DNA of 64,000 nt from Emticicia sp965283955 (GTDB lineage: Bacteria; Bacteroidota; Bacteroidia; Cytophagales; Spirosomataceae): the NCBI GenBank assembly GCA_965283955.1, contig CBDIQW010000001.1, positions 2,914,001 to 2,978,000 on the forward strand. Direction: 5' to 3'. Position numbers and translations under genes: made by a program. Of the stretch, positions 35,113 to 44,805 are shown piece by piece (the stretch's first letter is position 1; the number at the start of each line of letters is the position of its first letter). The notes under the pieces are model-generated. The model made no database searches and was not told the origin of the DNA. It saw only the letters and a program-made list of their open reading frames with translations.

Positions 35113-37659
35113 ATGAAAAAAAATACTCTACTCTACCTATTATTCTTTCAACTACTTATTAGTCAAGCTTTTGCACAAGTTACTGATAGCTATTATTTAC
35201 CTCAGAATGTTACGTATGATGCCAAAATTCCAACACCGCAGAAGTTTTTGGGGTATCAAGTCGGCGAACAACACGTAACTCCTTATGAGACAGTGAGTTA
35301 CATGAAAGAATTGGCTCGTCTGTCGAATCGTTTCAAGATAGAAACTTATGCCAAAACTTTTGAAAATCGTGAGTTAGTTCTCGTTACGGTTACTTCTCCC
35401 GGAAACCACGCTCGCCTCGACCAAATCAAGACCGAACACCAAAAATTGGTTAATCCGTCACAATCTGGCAGTTTAGACCTACAAAAAATGCCAATTGTGG
35501 TTTGGATGGGCTACTCCGTGCATGGTAATGAAGCCAGCGGAACGAACTCAAACCTGATGTCGGCTTATTATTTGGCCGCGGCTCAGGGTGCAGGTGTTGA
35601 TTCGTTATTGAATGAAACAGTTATCTTAATCGACCCAGTTATTAATGCTGATGGTGGAAATCGTTTTGCAACTTGGGTAAATATCAACCGCAGCACCAAT
35701 TTAGTGAGCGATATAAACAGCCGTGAATTTAGCGAAACTTGGCCTGGTGGACGCTCAAATCACTACTGGTTCGACCTTAATCGTGACTGGCTTTACCAAC
35801 AAATGCCCGAAAGTAAAGGACGTTTGGTGAAGTTTTATGACTGGCGACCAAATATCTTGACCGACCATCACGAAATGGGTTCGGCTTCAACGTTTTTCTT
35901 CCAGCCTGGTATTCCTGCACGCACACACCCGCTTACGCCCAAGAAAAATATTGATTTGACCATTAAATTCGGCAAATTCCAAGCCGCTGGACTCGATAAA
36001 ATCGGTTCGGCATATTACACACAAGAAAACTACGATGATTTTTATTACGGAAAAGGCTCTACGCTTCCCGATGTAAATGGTTCGGTGGGTATTTTGTTTG
36101 AACAAGCATCGTCTCGTGGACATTTGCAAGAAACTTCAAATGGTTTGCTGAGTTTTCCGTTTACGGTTCGTAACCAAGTGACGGCTACTTTCTCTACACT
36201 TCGTGCAGCACGTGAAATGCGTGTTGAATTACTCGAACACATGAGAAGTTTTTATAAAGAAACTTCAACCGATGCCGTAAAAGCCTACGTTTTTGGTGGT
36301 GGAAATGATGCCATTAAAACTTGGGAAATGGTAAATATGCTCAAACGCAACCAAATTGATGTATATCGCTTAGGAAAAGACGAAAACCAAGATGGAATAG
36401 CGTTCAGCAAAGAAAATGCCTACGTTGTGCCGATGAATCAGCCACAACACCGCCTTATCAAATCAATGTTTGAAAAACGCACTAAGTTTGAAGACAGTTT
36501 ATTCTATGATATTTCGGCGTGGTCGCTTCAATATTGTATGAATGTACCTACGGGAGAAGCGAAAACGGCAGTTTCGTTAGGCGAAAAAGTTGAAAAGAAT
36601 GATTTCCCGAGGGGTAAAGTTATCGGAAAAAGCCCTTATGCGTATTTGTTTGAGTGGAATAGTTACTACGCTCCACGTGCTGCTTATGAATTATTGAAAA
36701 AAGGTTATAACCTAAAAGTAGCAACCGAACCTCTTTCGGCAGTTGTAGAAGGAAAGGAACGCACGTTTGATTATGGCACAATTCAGATTTTCAGTAATGG
36801 CTCTGACCCATTGGCTTTGCTTCAAACCCTTGCTGAGCGTGACGGCATAGATTTCTACGCAGTTCCGACTGGCCTTACGCCACAAGGAATCGACTTTGGT
36901 AGCGAGAAATTCAAAAAAGTACGTTTGCCAAAAGTATTGATGTTGGGTGGTGCGGGCGTACAATCGACCGATGCGGGCGAAATTTGGCACTTGCTTGACC
37001 AACGCATTAATATTCCTTTGACGGTGGCAGATATTACAACAGCTAATCGTACGGAATTAGAGAAATATACCCACATTGTTTTAGCTGGTGGAAATTACAA
37101 TGCACTTTCTGACGAAAAAATCAAGCGTTTTGTGCAAAGTGGAGGTGTTTTAGTAGCCATGACTGATGCGGTGGAATGGGTTTCGGCTAAAAAAATCGCC
37201 AGTATCAGTGTTAAAGAAAAACCTGATAATAACGGCAATGGAGAAAAACGCCCATACAACCTACAAGAAAAATATACGGGTGCTTTAGAAACCGCAGGAA
37301 CAATCTTCGAGGCGAAAATCGACCCGACGCACCCATTATGTTTTGGTTATCAGCAAAACAAATTGGCTTTGTTTAAGGATAATAATATTTTTATGGAAGA
37401 CACTAAAAATCCGTACAATACACCGTTGGTTTTCACGGCAAATCCTTTATTGGCGGGCTATGTTCATCCAAAAAATGAAAAACAAATCAAAAACTCGCCA
37501 GCGGCTATTACACTAAATGTGGGTTCTGGTCGAGTAATTGCTTTATCTGAAAACCCGAATTTTAGAGCATTCTGGTACGGTACAAACAAACTTTTCTTAA
37601 ACACTCTTTTCTTCGGAAACATAATCGGCGGTGGTCGTTTTGGTGGAGAAGAAGAGTAG
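35113..37659 (+). CDS. Exported M14-type zinc carboxypeptidase
   Basis: 848 aa from ATG 35113, where a signal peptide begins (KKNTLLYLLFFQLLISQAFA). The in-frame extension to 35005 only translates the direct repeat. The M14 domain spans ~40-330: zinc ligands in GYSVHGNEASG (His, Glu) and a later ILTDHHEMGS (His); substrate-binding Asn-Arg in FDLNRDW. Beyond ~400 there is a glutamine-amidotransferase-like/beta domain (VLMLGGAGVQSTDAGEIW, HIVLAGGNYN) common in large Bacteroidota M14 peptidases. Likely degrades peptides in the periplasm or outside. Confidence 0.87.
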   Translation: MKKNTLLYLLFFQLLISQAFAQVTDSYYLPQNVTYDAKIPTPQKFLGYQVGEQHVTPYETVSYMKELARLSNRFKIETYAKTFENRELVLVTVTSPGNHARLDQIKTEHQKLVNPSQSGSLDLQKMPIVVWMGYSVHGNEASGTNSNLMSAYYLAAAQGAGVDSLLNETVILIDPVINADGGNRFATWVNINRSTNLVSDINSREFSETWPGGRSNHYWFDLNRDWLYQQMPESKGRLVKFYDWRPNILTDHHEMGSASTFFFQPGIPARTHPLTPKKNIDLTIKFGKFQAAGLDKIGSAYYTQENYDDFYYGKGSTLPDVNGSVGILFEQASSRGHLQETSNGLLSFPFTVRNQVTATFSTLRAAREMRVELLEHMRSFYKETSTDAVKAYVFGGGNDAIKTWEMVNMLKRNQIDVYRLGKDENQDGIAFSKENAYVVPMNQPQHRLIKSMFEKRTKFEDSLFYDISAWSLQYCMNVPTGEAKTAVSLGEKVEKNDFPRGKVIGKSPYAYLFEWNSYYAPRAAYELLKKGYNLKVATEPLSAVVEGKERTFDYGTIQIFSNGSDPLALLQTLAERDGIDFYAVPTGLTPQGIDFGSEKFKKVRLPKVLMLGGAGVQSTDAGEIWHLLDQRINIPLTVADITTANRTELEKYTHIVLAGGNYNALSDEKIKRFVQSGGVLVAMTDAVEWVSAKKIASISVKEKPDNNGNGEKRPYNLQEKYTGALETAGTIFEAKIDPTHPLCFGYQQNKLALFKDNNIFMEDTKNPYNTPLVFTANPLLAGYVHPKNEKQIKNSPAAITLNVGSGRVIALSENPNFRAFWYGTNKLFLNTLFFGNIIGGGRFGGEEE

Positions 37660-37692
37660 ATTTCTATAAAGTCGTTGGTTTCGACTTCTTGC

Positions 37693-37752
37693 TTTAAAGG
37701 GTTAAACTCGGTGGTTGAGCGAAGTCGAAACTACCGAGTTTAACCCTTTAAA
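37693..37752. terminator. Long hairpin after the M14 peptidase gene
   Basis: Perfect 20-bp stem (37693-37712 / 37733-37752), A/T at the base. The loop contains GAGCGAAGTCGAAAC, partly complementary to GTTTCGACTTC just upstream (37678-37688). Probable terminator; the sequence has the look of a dispersed palindromic repeat. Confidence 0.8.
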
Positions 37753-37836
37753 ATTTATCAATTCTTGAATTTATTTTTAATATTTACGAAAATTAGACTA
37801 ATTTCCCGATAATAAATTACCAATAACCAAATCAAG

Positions 37837-38178
37837 ATGTCTGATTTTTTGAAAATAGGTGAGTTAAAAGAAAATCTTGTAAAACTCATCGAGGCAAAAT
37901 TTGAATTAACCAAACTTAATGTTCAAGATAAAATTGAGGGCATAGCTGTAAAAGCAGCTCATGCCCTCATTACATTTATACTCAGCATTGTAGTTGTTAT
38001 TTTTCTGAGTATTCTGATAGCCCTCGGTCTCAACCATTTGATTGGCAGTTCTTGGCTGGGTTTTCTTATCATGTTTGGCTTTTATGCCATTATTCTTGCC
38101 ATTTTTATTTTTGCGAAAGATTCCGTTCAAAATACTATCAAGAAACGAGTAGAAGAAGTGGTTGATGAGCATTTATAG
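37837..38178 (+). CDS. Phage-holin-superfamily (Phage_holin_3_6-like) membrane protein
   Basis: 113 aa. An amphipathic N-terminus (KLIEAKFELTKLNVQDKIEG) precedes two hydrophobic helices (~40-65 and ~72-95: FILSIVVVIFLSILIALGL and LGFLIMFGFYAIILAIFIF) and a charged tail. This arrangement is typical of the holin-superfamily III/DUF1469-type proteins found as housekeeping genes in many bacteria; no phage genes are nearby. Function unknown. Confidence 0.75.
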   Translation: MSDFLKIGELKENLVKLIEAKFELTKLNVQDKIEGIAVKAAHALITFILSIVVVIFLSILIALGLNHLIGSSWLGFLIMFGFYAIILAIFIFAKDSVQNTIKKRVEEVVDEHL

Positions 38179-38232
38179 CCACCGCCAGCAAATAACTAAG
38201 GAATTCAAATTTCATATTTGCTAACTATCCAA

Positions 38233-38240
38233 TACCTTTG
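38233..38240 (+). promoter_or_regulatory. Candidate -7 box of gcvT
   Basis: TACCTTTG matches TAnnTTTG exactly, 35 bp before the gcvT start; the -33 element is not clear. Confidence 0.5.
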
Positions 38241-38275
38241 CACAAATTTTTTCATCAATTAACTATCAAATTTTA

Positions 38276-39376
38276 ATGGAAGCAGAGAATAAGAGAATCC
38301 CTCTCAACGATTTACACGAAAAACTGGGCGGAAAAATGGTGCCTTTTGGTGGCTTTATGATGCCTGTTCGTTATTCGTCTGATAATGAAGAACATAACTG
38401 TGTACGCAATGGTGTAGGAGTTTTTGATGTGTCGCACATGGGCGAGTTTGTGGTGAGAGGCGAGCGTGCAACTGAGCTTTTGCAGCACATAGTTTCAAAC
38501 GATGTGTCAGCACTTTTTGATGGAAAAGTACAATATGCCTATTTCCCGAATAATGAAGGTGGCGTAGTGGATGATTTATTGGTTTATCGTTGGAACGAAA
38601 ACGAATATTATTTAGTAGTAAATGCTTCAAACATCGAAAAAGATTGGAATTGGGTAAATCAAAACAACAACTTCGGTGTAGAACTCGAAAATATTTCTGA
38701 CAAACTCTGTTTGTTTGCCGTGCAAGGCCCCAAAGCTCTACCAACACTCCAAAAACTAACAGACCTTGATTTATCGTCGATGGATTATTACACTTTCAAA
38801 GCTGGCTCTTTGGCAGGAATTGATGATGTAATTATCTCGGCAACGGGCTACACAGGTGCGGGTGGTTTTGAAATTTATGTGTGGAACAAAGATGCCGAAA
38901 AAATGTGGAATGCTATTTTTGAAGCAGGGGCAGAGTTTGACATCAAACCGATTGGTTTAGGTGCAAGAGATACCTTGCGTTTAGAAATGGGTTATTGCTT
39001 ATACGGCCACGAACTAAACGATACCGATTCGCCATTAGAGGCAGGTTTGGGTTGGGTGACGAAGTTTACTAAAAGCTTCATCAACTCTGAAAACCTAAAG
39101 GCTCAAAAAGAAGCAGGTTTACAGCGTAAACTGGTGGGAATCGAAATGATTGACCGTGGAATTCCTCGTAGCCATTACGAAATCTGTGATGCTGAAGGTA
39201 ATAAACTTGGTGAAGTTACTTCGGGAACGCAATCGCCAACATTACAAAAAGGCATTGCAATGGGACATGTTCCAACGGCATTCGCCAAAGTCGGAACAGA
39301 AGTGTATATCAAAGTAAGAGATAAACTGCTTAAAGGAGTAGTAACGAAATTACCTTTTGTGAAAGCAGGAGTATAA
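38276..39376 (+). CDS. gcvT: Glycine cleavage system T protein (aminomethyltransferase)
   Basis: 366 aa, full length. It transfers the methylene group from the aminomethyl-lipoyl H protein to tetrahydrofolate, releasing ammonia. Family marks: GGKMVPFGGFMMPV at the N-terminus, FDVSHMGEF, ATGYTGAGGFEIYV, LGARDTLRLEMGYCLYGHEL and the C-terminal barrel GEVTSGTQSPTLQKGIAMG. gcvH and gcvP are not adjacent. Preceded by a good -7 box and followed by a Uma2 gene in the same direction. Confidence 0.95.
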   Translation: MEAENKRIPLNDLHEKLGGKMVPFGGFMMPVRYSSDNEEHNCVRNGVGVFDVSHMGEFVVRGERATELLQHIVSNDVSALFDGKVQYAYFPNNEGGVVDDLLVYRWNENEYYLVVNASNIEKDWNWVNQNNNFGVELENISDKLCLFAVQGPKALPTLQKLTDLDLSSMDYYTFKAGSLAGIDDVIISATGYTGAGGFEIYVWNKDAEKMWNAIFEAGAEFDIKPIGLGARDTLRLEMGYCLYGHELNDTDSPLEAGLGWVTKFTKSFINSENLKAQKEAGLQRKLVGIEMIDRGIPRSHYEICDAEGNKLGEVTSGTQSPTLQKGIAMGHVPTAFAKVGTEVYIKVRDKLLKGVVTKLPFVKAGV

Positions 39377-39463
39377 GCATTCAGCAGAAACTGACTTAAA
39401 GAAATTTTATTTTTGACGGTTATTTGTGAAAAACTTTTTAAATTTAATAAAATTTAGAAGAAA

Positions 39464-40081
39464 ATGGTTGTAACAAAATCACCACAGATAGTTAGAAAAT
39501 CAGCTCCAAAAGTGCCAGATTACTTAATACACGAAGTAATGGATGGAAAACCTGTCTATTATAAAGGGTATAAAGAAGTATTAAATGGAACAAAAACTTT
39601 TGCTGAAATTATGGGTTCAAGTACGCTTCAATCACTTATTATTACACATTTAATCATTTTACTTGGAAGAAAGGTAGATGAAGAAAAGTACACCCTTCTA
39701 TCAAGCGAAACAGGAATTCATCTGAATAAATACAATAATTTAGCAGGAGATATTCTTATTTTTGAAAATAGTGTATTACCCATTGAAGCGATTGACGAAC
39801 ATTACGCAACCGTTCCATCTAAAGTAGCCATCGAAGTGGATATTAACATCGAAGCACCTGGTTTAGAAATTGATAGTTATATTTTCAATAAAACGCAAAA
39901 ACTATTGAATTTTGGCATAGAAAAAGTAATCTGGATTACAACCAAATCAAAAAAAGTAACAGTAGCTACCAGAAACGAAGATTGGCAAGTAAAAGACTGG
40001 AATAAAGATATTGAAGTTTTTGACGGAATCATCTTTAATATCGGTGAATATTTACGCAAAAAAGGCTCACCCTTTGCATAG
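39464..40081 (+). CDS. Uma2 family (DUF820) PD-(D/E)XK protein
   Basis: 205 aa. An N-terminal YEV-type segment (DYLIHEVMDGKPVYYKGYK) is followed by the Uma2 core: GDILIFENSVLP, VPSKVAIEVDINIE, FNKTQKLLNFGIEKVIWITTK. Second of three Uma2 genes in the window. A clear terminator follows at 40110. Biological role of the family is unknown. Confidence 0.82.
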   Translation: MVVTKSPQIVRKSAPKVPDYLIHEVMDGKPVYYKGYKEVLNGTKTFAEIMGSSTLQSLIITHLIILLGRKVDEEKYTLLSSETGIHLNKYNNLAGDILIFENSVLPIEAIDEHYATVPSKVAIEVDINIEAPGLEIDSYIFNKTQKLLNFGIEKVIWITTKSKKVTVATRNEDWQVKDWNKDIEVFDGIIFNIGEYLRKKGSPFA

Positions 40082-40109
40082 TAATGAGGGTGAAAAACTA
40101 CTTATATCC

Positions 40110-40140
40110 GCCCTTCCTAAAATCAAGGAAGGGCTTTTTT
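40110..40140 (+). terminator. Rho-independent terminator of the Uma2 gene
   Basis: Perfect 9-bp stem GCCCTTCCT / AGGAAGGGC (40110-40118 / 40126-40134) and T6; 28 bp after the stop. Confidence 0.92.
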
Positions 40141-40391
40141 ATGAATAAAATTTTAGAAAAAAAAGAATAGACAAACTGAAGTCTTCTTTTACTCATCATT
40201 TCTGTCATGCTGAAAGTATCCGATGCAACAACTGCTGTTTTCGAGTACAGGCTCTTACAGAAAGACAAAAAGTTATACAGAATTAGTTTATGTTGTTTTT
40301 TGATCTCGAATCCGCAACAGTTTTGTATATTTATAGGTTTGAAATGCAATCAAATATCATTTCCCATCAATAAACTCAACATCTATTTATT

Positions 40392-41852
40392 ATGCAAAAC
40401 AAAATTTTATTTTGGGCATTTCTTTTGGTAAGCAGTCAACTTTTTGCTCAGCCTGCTCTCAATCAAATCAAAGAATCAGATTTAAAAAGCGATTTAGAGG
40501 CATTGGCTGGAGTGAATTTTAAAGGTCGCTCGGCTGGCACACTTGATGAACTCAAAGCTGCCATGTGGCTGGGCGAAAAATACCGAGCCATTGGCCTAAA
40601 ACCAGCGGGTGATGATGGTACGTACTTTCAGTTTTTTACGCTCTGGCGAAACCAAATTTCTGAACAAACAAGTATCGAACTGAACAACAAAAAATTGACT
40701 CTTTGGCAAGATGTTTCTGTTGCTCAAATGGCTAATACAACTTTAAACGGAACAATCACTTATTTGGGAAATGCCGCCGAAATAGATACTAATTCCCTGA
40801 ATGTGAAAGGAAAAATTGTAGCCCTCGAAGCCAATCCAAAAGGTATTAACCTCAATGTTTCGTTACCTACTTGGCGTTATAGCCGTTATACTTATACCAA
40901 ATACGGTGCTGATTTGGTTAAGCGAGGAGCAATTGCTGTCATCTTTATTGCTGATGATACCACCGAAAACGCTTGGAAAGATGCCAATGAAAACTTTAAA
41001 AGAGGTAATTATGACATTGATGGTGGAGCAAATGTCAACCTAACCACAACAGTGCCAGTTTTATGGTTACACAAAGGCTCGAAGAAAGATTTGGAAAGTA
41101 ACTTGGCCACTCTGAAAGCTAATATTGTGGTGTCGAAATATGCCTACCCTTCGGTAAATATTATTGGTAAAATTGAAGGAACGGACGCTAACTTGAAATC
41201 TGAATACTTGCTTTATAGCGGTCACACCGATGCTCATGGAGTGCGTAATGAAATCAAAGGCGATTCAATATGCTATGGTGCTGATGACAATGGTAGCGTA
41301 AATGTAGCTATGCTCAGCAATGCAAGAGCTTTTGTAAAAAATCCAGCCAGACGTTCTGTATTATTTGTTATTCACGGAGCAGAGGAAAGAGGACTTCTCG
41401 GTTCAAGGTATTATTCCGCTCATCCAACTGTGCCGATTGGTAATATTATAGCTGTTTTAAATGGCGATATGATTGGAAGAAACCACATTGATAGTGCAAC
41501 TGTGCTTGGGGCTCTTCCGCCACATAGAAATTCGGAAGAATTAATAAATATGACTTTAGAAGCTAATAAAGAAGGTCCAAATTTTAAATTAGATTATACT
41601 TGGGACGACGTTAAGCATATTGAAGGCTGGTATTTCAGAAGCGACCACTTACCTTATGCTCGCTTGGGTATTCCTGCACTTATGTACACAACCCTTTTGC
41701 ACCCCGATTATCATACTCCGCAGGATAATGTAGAGAATATTAATTTCCCTAAACTAAAGAAAATGGCCGACTGGATGTACCGAACTGGTTGGAAAGTAGC
41801 CAATATCCCCAAAAGACCAGCTACTGATAAGAATTTTAAATTAGAAAGGTAA
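40392..41852 (+). CDS. Exported M28 family metallopeptidase
   Basis: 486 aa with signal peptide (QNKILFWAFLLVSSQLFA). A PA-like region (~95-260) precedes the M28 catalytic domain. Zinc-binding/catalytic motifs: LYSGHTDAHG (His, Asp), CYGADDNGSVNVAML (bridging Asp), HGAEERGLLGS (Glu pair), LNGDMIGRNH (Asp) and LHPDYHTPQDN (His). It is a second, diverged M28 enzyme in the window (compare 20803-22284), suggesting peptide scavenging. ~310 bp upstream is non-coding, AT-rich, with the Uma2 terminator and a possible -7 box TAGGTTTG at 40334. Confidence 0.88.
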   Translation: MQNKILFWAFLLVSSQLFAQPALNQIKESDLKSDLEALAGVNFKGRSAGTLDELKAAMWLGEKYRAIGLKPAGDDGTYFQFFTLWRNQISEQTSIELNNKKLTLWQDVSVAQMANTTLNGTITYLGNAAEIDTNSLNVKGKIVALEANPKGINLNVSLPTWRYSRYTYTKYGADLVKRGAIAVIFIADDTTENAWKDANENFKRGNYDIDGGANVNLTTTVPVLWLHKGSKKDLESNLATLKANIVVSKYAYPSVNIIGKIEGTDANLKSEYLLYSGHTDAHGVRNEIKGDSICYGADDNGSVNVAMLSNARAFVKNPARRSVLFVIHGAEERGLLGSRYYSAHPTVPIGNIIAVLNGDMIGRNHIDSATVLGALPPHRNSEELINMTLEANKEGPNFKLDYTWDDVKHIEGWYFRSDHLPYARLGIPALMYTTLLHPDYHTPQDNVENINFPKLKKMADWMYRTGWKVANIPKRPATDKNFKLER

Positions 41853-41982
41853 GTAGAATGACGAATTTAGATTTACGAATGACGAATATAAGGCGTTTAT
41901 TATCAATTCTTTAAGCCTTTTTAAATTTAAAATAATTTCATCTCTTTACTTAGATGATTTGCTTTTAAAGCAAAATAACTTT

Positions 41983-42021
41983 GAATGCGTGAATGACAGA
42001 TATTCTATCATTCACGCATTC
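41983..42021. terminator. Hairpin between convergent M28 peptidase and metG genes
   Basis: Perfect 14-bp stem GAATGCGTGAATGA / TCATTCACGCATTC (41983-41996 / 42008-42021). It lies 12 bp after the metG stop; no strong T-run. Confidence 0.65.
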
Positions 42022-42033
42022 TATCATTCAAAA

Positions 42034-44079
42034 TTAACTAACCGTTCCACCATTCCACACTTGTTTGTTAGGTTGGAGAAGAGCCAAACTTCCATCACGG
42101 TCTTCAGCCATTAGAATCATTCCGTTTGATTCGATACCCATCATTTTTCGTGGAGCAAGATTTGCAATAAACGTAACTTGTTTACCTATCATCTCTTCTG
42201 GAGAGTAATGTTTCGCAATACCACTTAAAATTGTGCGTTTCTCGAAGCCATCGTCAATCAAGAACTTTAAAAGCTTATCGCTTTTTGGTAACTTTTCAGC
42301 TTCCAAGATAGTGCCGATACGAATATCCAGTTTGGCAAAATCATCGAACTGAATATTTTCTTTCAAAGCTGGTACTTTTGCGTTTTCTAACTCATTCATT
42401 CGCTTTGATTCTTGTAATTTTTTTACTTGTTTTTCAATCGCATCATCTTCGATTTTCTCGAATAATAGGCTCGATTCGCCAATTACAGTACCTACCGGCA
42501 ATAAATCTGCTCCGCCTGTTTCGGCCCAAGTAGTTTCATTTAAGCCTAATTGGCTTCTTAATTTCTCGGCCGTAAATGGCAAAAATGGCTCTGACAAAAT
42601 CGCTAAGTTAGCCGCAATCTGCAAAGCAATATTCATAATGGTTTCCACACGAGCGGGGTTTTCTTTGATAACCTTCCACGGCTCGGTTTCGGCCAAATAT
42701 TTATTTCCTAAACGTGCCAAATCCATCATGTTGGCCAAACCTTCACGGAAACGATAATTTTCTATCGAATCACCGATTTTCTTCGGAAACTCTGCCAACG
42801 CAGCAATCGTTTCTTTGTCGTAATCGGTTAATTCGCCTTGTGCTGGTACTTTTCCACCGTAAAATTTATGCGTAAGTACCACCGCACGATTCACAAAGTT
42901 TCCGTAAATGGCAACCAATTCGCTATTGTTTTTGGTTTGGAAGTCTTTCCAAGTAAAGTCATTATCTTTCGATTCGGGCATATTGGCCGAAAGGGCATAA
43001 CGCAATACATCTTGTTTATTCGGGAATTCCTCCAAATACTCGTGCAACCAAACCGCCCAGTTTCTCGAAGTTGAAATCTTATCACCTTCCAAATTCATAA
43101 ACTCTTGTGCAGGCACGTTATCAGGTAAAATATAGCTTCCTTCGGCCATCAACATCGCAGGGAAAATAATACAGTGGAAAACAATATTATCTTTACCGAT
43201 GAAGTGAACCAATTTCGTGTTTTCATTTTTCCAATAATCTTCCCAGTTTTTGCCATTTTGAGCGGCCCATTCTTGTGTAAACGTGATGTAGCCAATCGGA
43301 GCATCGAACCAAACGTATAAAACTTTTCCTTCGGTATCTGGCAAAGGTACGCTGATTCCCCAATCTAAATCACGAGTCATGGCACGAGGTCTGAGTCCAT
43401 CTTTTAACCACGATTGGCACTGACCAAATACGTTGGTTTTCCACTCTTTGTGGCTGTTTACGTATTTCTCGATGTCGGGTTGCATACGGTCGAGCGGCAA
43501 ATACCAGTTTTTGGTACTTTTCATGACAGGTTTTGAGCCTGAGAGCGTCGAACGAGGGTTTTTCAACTCAGTCGGCGAGAGTGTCGAACCACACTTTTCG
43601 CATTGGTCGCCGTACGCATTGGGATTTGCACAAGTAGGACACTCGCCCACGATGTATCTATCCGCCAAAAACTGTTGAGCCACTTCATCGAAATATTGCT
43701 CGCTGGTTTCTTCATCGAAATAGCCTTTATCGTACAAAGTCGTAAAGATTTCTTGTGAAACCTTGTGATGCGTTTGGTTGGAAGTACGAGAGTAAATATC
43801 GAACGAAATACCAAAATCAGCGAAAGATTTTTTGATTTGTTCGTAGTAAAAATCAACGACTTCTTGAGGTGTTTTTCCTTCTTTACGAGCCTTCACTGTA
43901 ATCGGCACGCCATGTTCGTCAGTACCACTAATAAAGGCCACATCAGCACCTTTTGAGCGGAGATAACGCACATAAATATCAGCAGGAATGTAGCAGCCCG
44001 CCAAATGCCCGATATGAATGGGGCCATTGGCATAAATCAAAGCGGCCGTAACGGTATATTTTTGCGGAGTTTCGGTCAT
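42034..44079 (-). CDS. metG: Methionyl-tRNA synthetase
   Basis: ~681 aa from ATG 44079 (TTG 44097 is possible but less likely). Class I synthetase charging tRNA-Met, including the initiator tRNA. Motifs: HIGH variant PIHIGHLAG, zinc knuckle CPTCANPNAYGDQCEKC, KMSKS variant DKISTS. A C-terminal tRNA-binding OB domain (FAKLDIRIGTILEAEKLPKS ... LAPRKMMGIESNGMIL) is fused, as in the long MetRS forms. Gene is complete and intact, which contrasts with the interrupted initiator tRNA 9 kb downstream. Confidence 0.95.
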   Translation of the reverse strand: MTETPQKYTVTAALIYANGPIHIGHLAGCYIPADIYVRYLRSKGADVAFISGTDEHGVPITVKARKEGKTPQEVVDFYYEQIKKSFADFGISFDIYSRTSNQTHHKVSQEIFTTLYDKGYFDEETSEQYFDEVAQQFLADRYIVGECPTCANPNAYGDQCEKCGSTLSPTELKNPRSTLSGSKPVMKSTKNWYLPLDRMQPDIEKYVNSHKEWKTNVFGQCQSWLKDGLRPRAMTRDLDWGISVPLPDTEGKVLYVWFDAPIGYITFTQEWAAQNGKNWEDYWKNENTKLVHFIGKDNIVFHCIIFPAMLMAEGSYILPDNVPAQEFMNLEGDKISTSRNWAVWLHEYLEEFPNKQDVLRYALSANMPESKDNDFTWKDFQTKNNSELVAIYGNFVNRAVVLTHKFYGGKVPAQGELTDYDKETIAALAEFPKKIGDSIENYRFREGLANMMDLARLGNKYLAETEPWKVIKENPARVETIMNIALQIAANLAILSEPFLPFTAEKLRSQLGLNETTWAETGGADLLPVGTVIGESSLLFEKIEDDAIEKQVKKLQESKRMNELENAKVPALKENIQFDDFAKLDIRIGTILEAEKLPKSDKLLKFLIDDGFEKRTILSGIAKHYSPEEMIGKQVTFIANLAPRKMMGIESNGMILMAEDRDGSLALLQPNKQVWNGGTVS

Positions 44080-44142
44080 ATCTTCTTTAGTATTCAAAAA
44101 TTATTGTGCAAAGTTACGGTATTGCTACATAGAAACGAAAAA

Positions 44143-44170
44143 CCCCTCAAAAGTTTTTGATTTTGAGGGG
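44143..44170 (-). terminator. Terminator of the relE/parE-type operon
   Basis: Perfect 10-bp stem CCCCTCAAAA / TTTTGAGGGG (44143-44152 / 44161-44170), followed on the minus strand by TTTTTCG; 22 bp after the toxin stop. Confidence 0.82.
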
Positions 44171-44192
44171 GGGGAAAATATTAATAGTTACA

Positions 44193-44480
44193 CTACAAAA
44201 TTTGCTTTGTATTTCTCAAAGCCAAAACAACCACTTCTCGCTCGACTTCATCAACTGCATAATACATAACTATTTTTTTGTTGACTACGCACTCACGAAG
44301 ATTGGGTTTAGAAATAGATTTTCGATAAATGAAAGGATTGGTTTCAAGAAGCATTAATTTCTCTGAGAGAGTAACGAGGAAATCAGTTTTTACTTTTTCA
44401 GACCAAGATTGGGCGAGATATTTAACAATGTCTTCAATGTCGTGTGTAGCTCTTTTAGAAAGTCTAATATTATATTCCAT
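44193..44480 (-). CDS. RelE/ParE family toxin
   Basis: 95 aa, ATG 44480. The ParE-toxin fold is recognisable from LSKRATHDIEDIVKYLAQSW at the N-terminus and RECVVNKKIVMYYAVDEVEREVVVLALRNTKQ at the C-terminus. RelE-like members cut mRNA on ribosomes while ParE members poison gyrase; the sequence does not settle which. The start overlaps the antitoxin gene by 11 bp, the standard coupled arrangement. Confidence 0.85.
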   Translation of the reverse strand: MEYNIRLSKRATHDIEDIVKYLAQSWSEKVKTDFLVTLSEKLMLLETNPFIYRKSISKPNLRECVVNKKIVMYYAVDEVEREVVVLALRNTKQIL

Positions 44481-44709
44481 ACTTCTCTTTCATAAAATCA
44501 AAAGCATTGACAGTTTCTTTTCTTTGCATTTCGTCCAAGCCTTGTTCGATGGCAGATTTTGTTTCGCTGTCTAAGTCTAACCAAAAATCTTTCTGGTTTT
44601 CCATTTCAACTTCACGTGATAGTAAAACCAAATATGCTTGTAGAACAGTATCATTATTGATTCTATCCACCAAATTGTGCAGGGATGCTTTTAATTCTAC
44701 TACGCTCAT
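44470..44709 (-). CDS. Antitoxin of the RelE/ParE pair
   Basis: ~79 aa from ATG 44709 (MSVVELKASLHNLVDRIND...); the frame is open to 44775, but the extra 22 residues do not look like an antitoxin start. Helical, acidic C-terminal part DSETKSAIEQGLDEMQRKE is typical of the small antitoxins paired with RelE/ParE toxins in Bacteroidota. Directly upstream of, and overlapping, the toxin gene. Confidence 0.78.
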   Translation of the reverse strand: MSVVELKASLHNLVDRINNDTVLQAYLVLLSREVEMENQKDFWLDLDSETKSAIEQGLDEMQRKETVNAFDFMKEKYGI

Positions 44710-44805
44710 GGTACAAAAATTTAAATAGTCAATATTGTTCTTCAAAAATAACAAAAAGCCATTTGGTTTAAGCAAACGGGTATCAAAATTTATATATTTA
44801 AAGCC

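Noticed and set aside
37837..38178. Phage remnant because of the holin-like protein
   Set aside because: No phage gene is nearby; this holin-superfamily protein is a common chromosomal gene in Bacteroidota.
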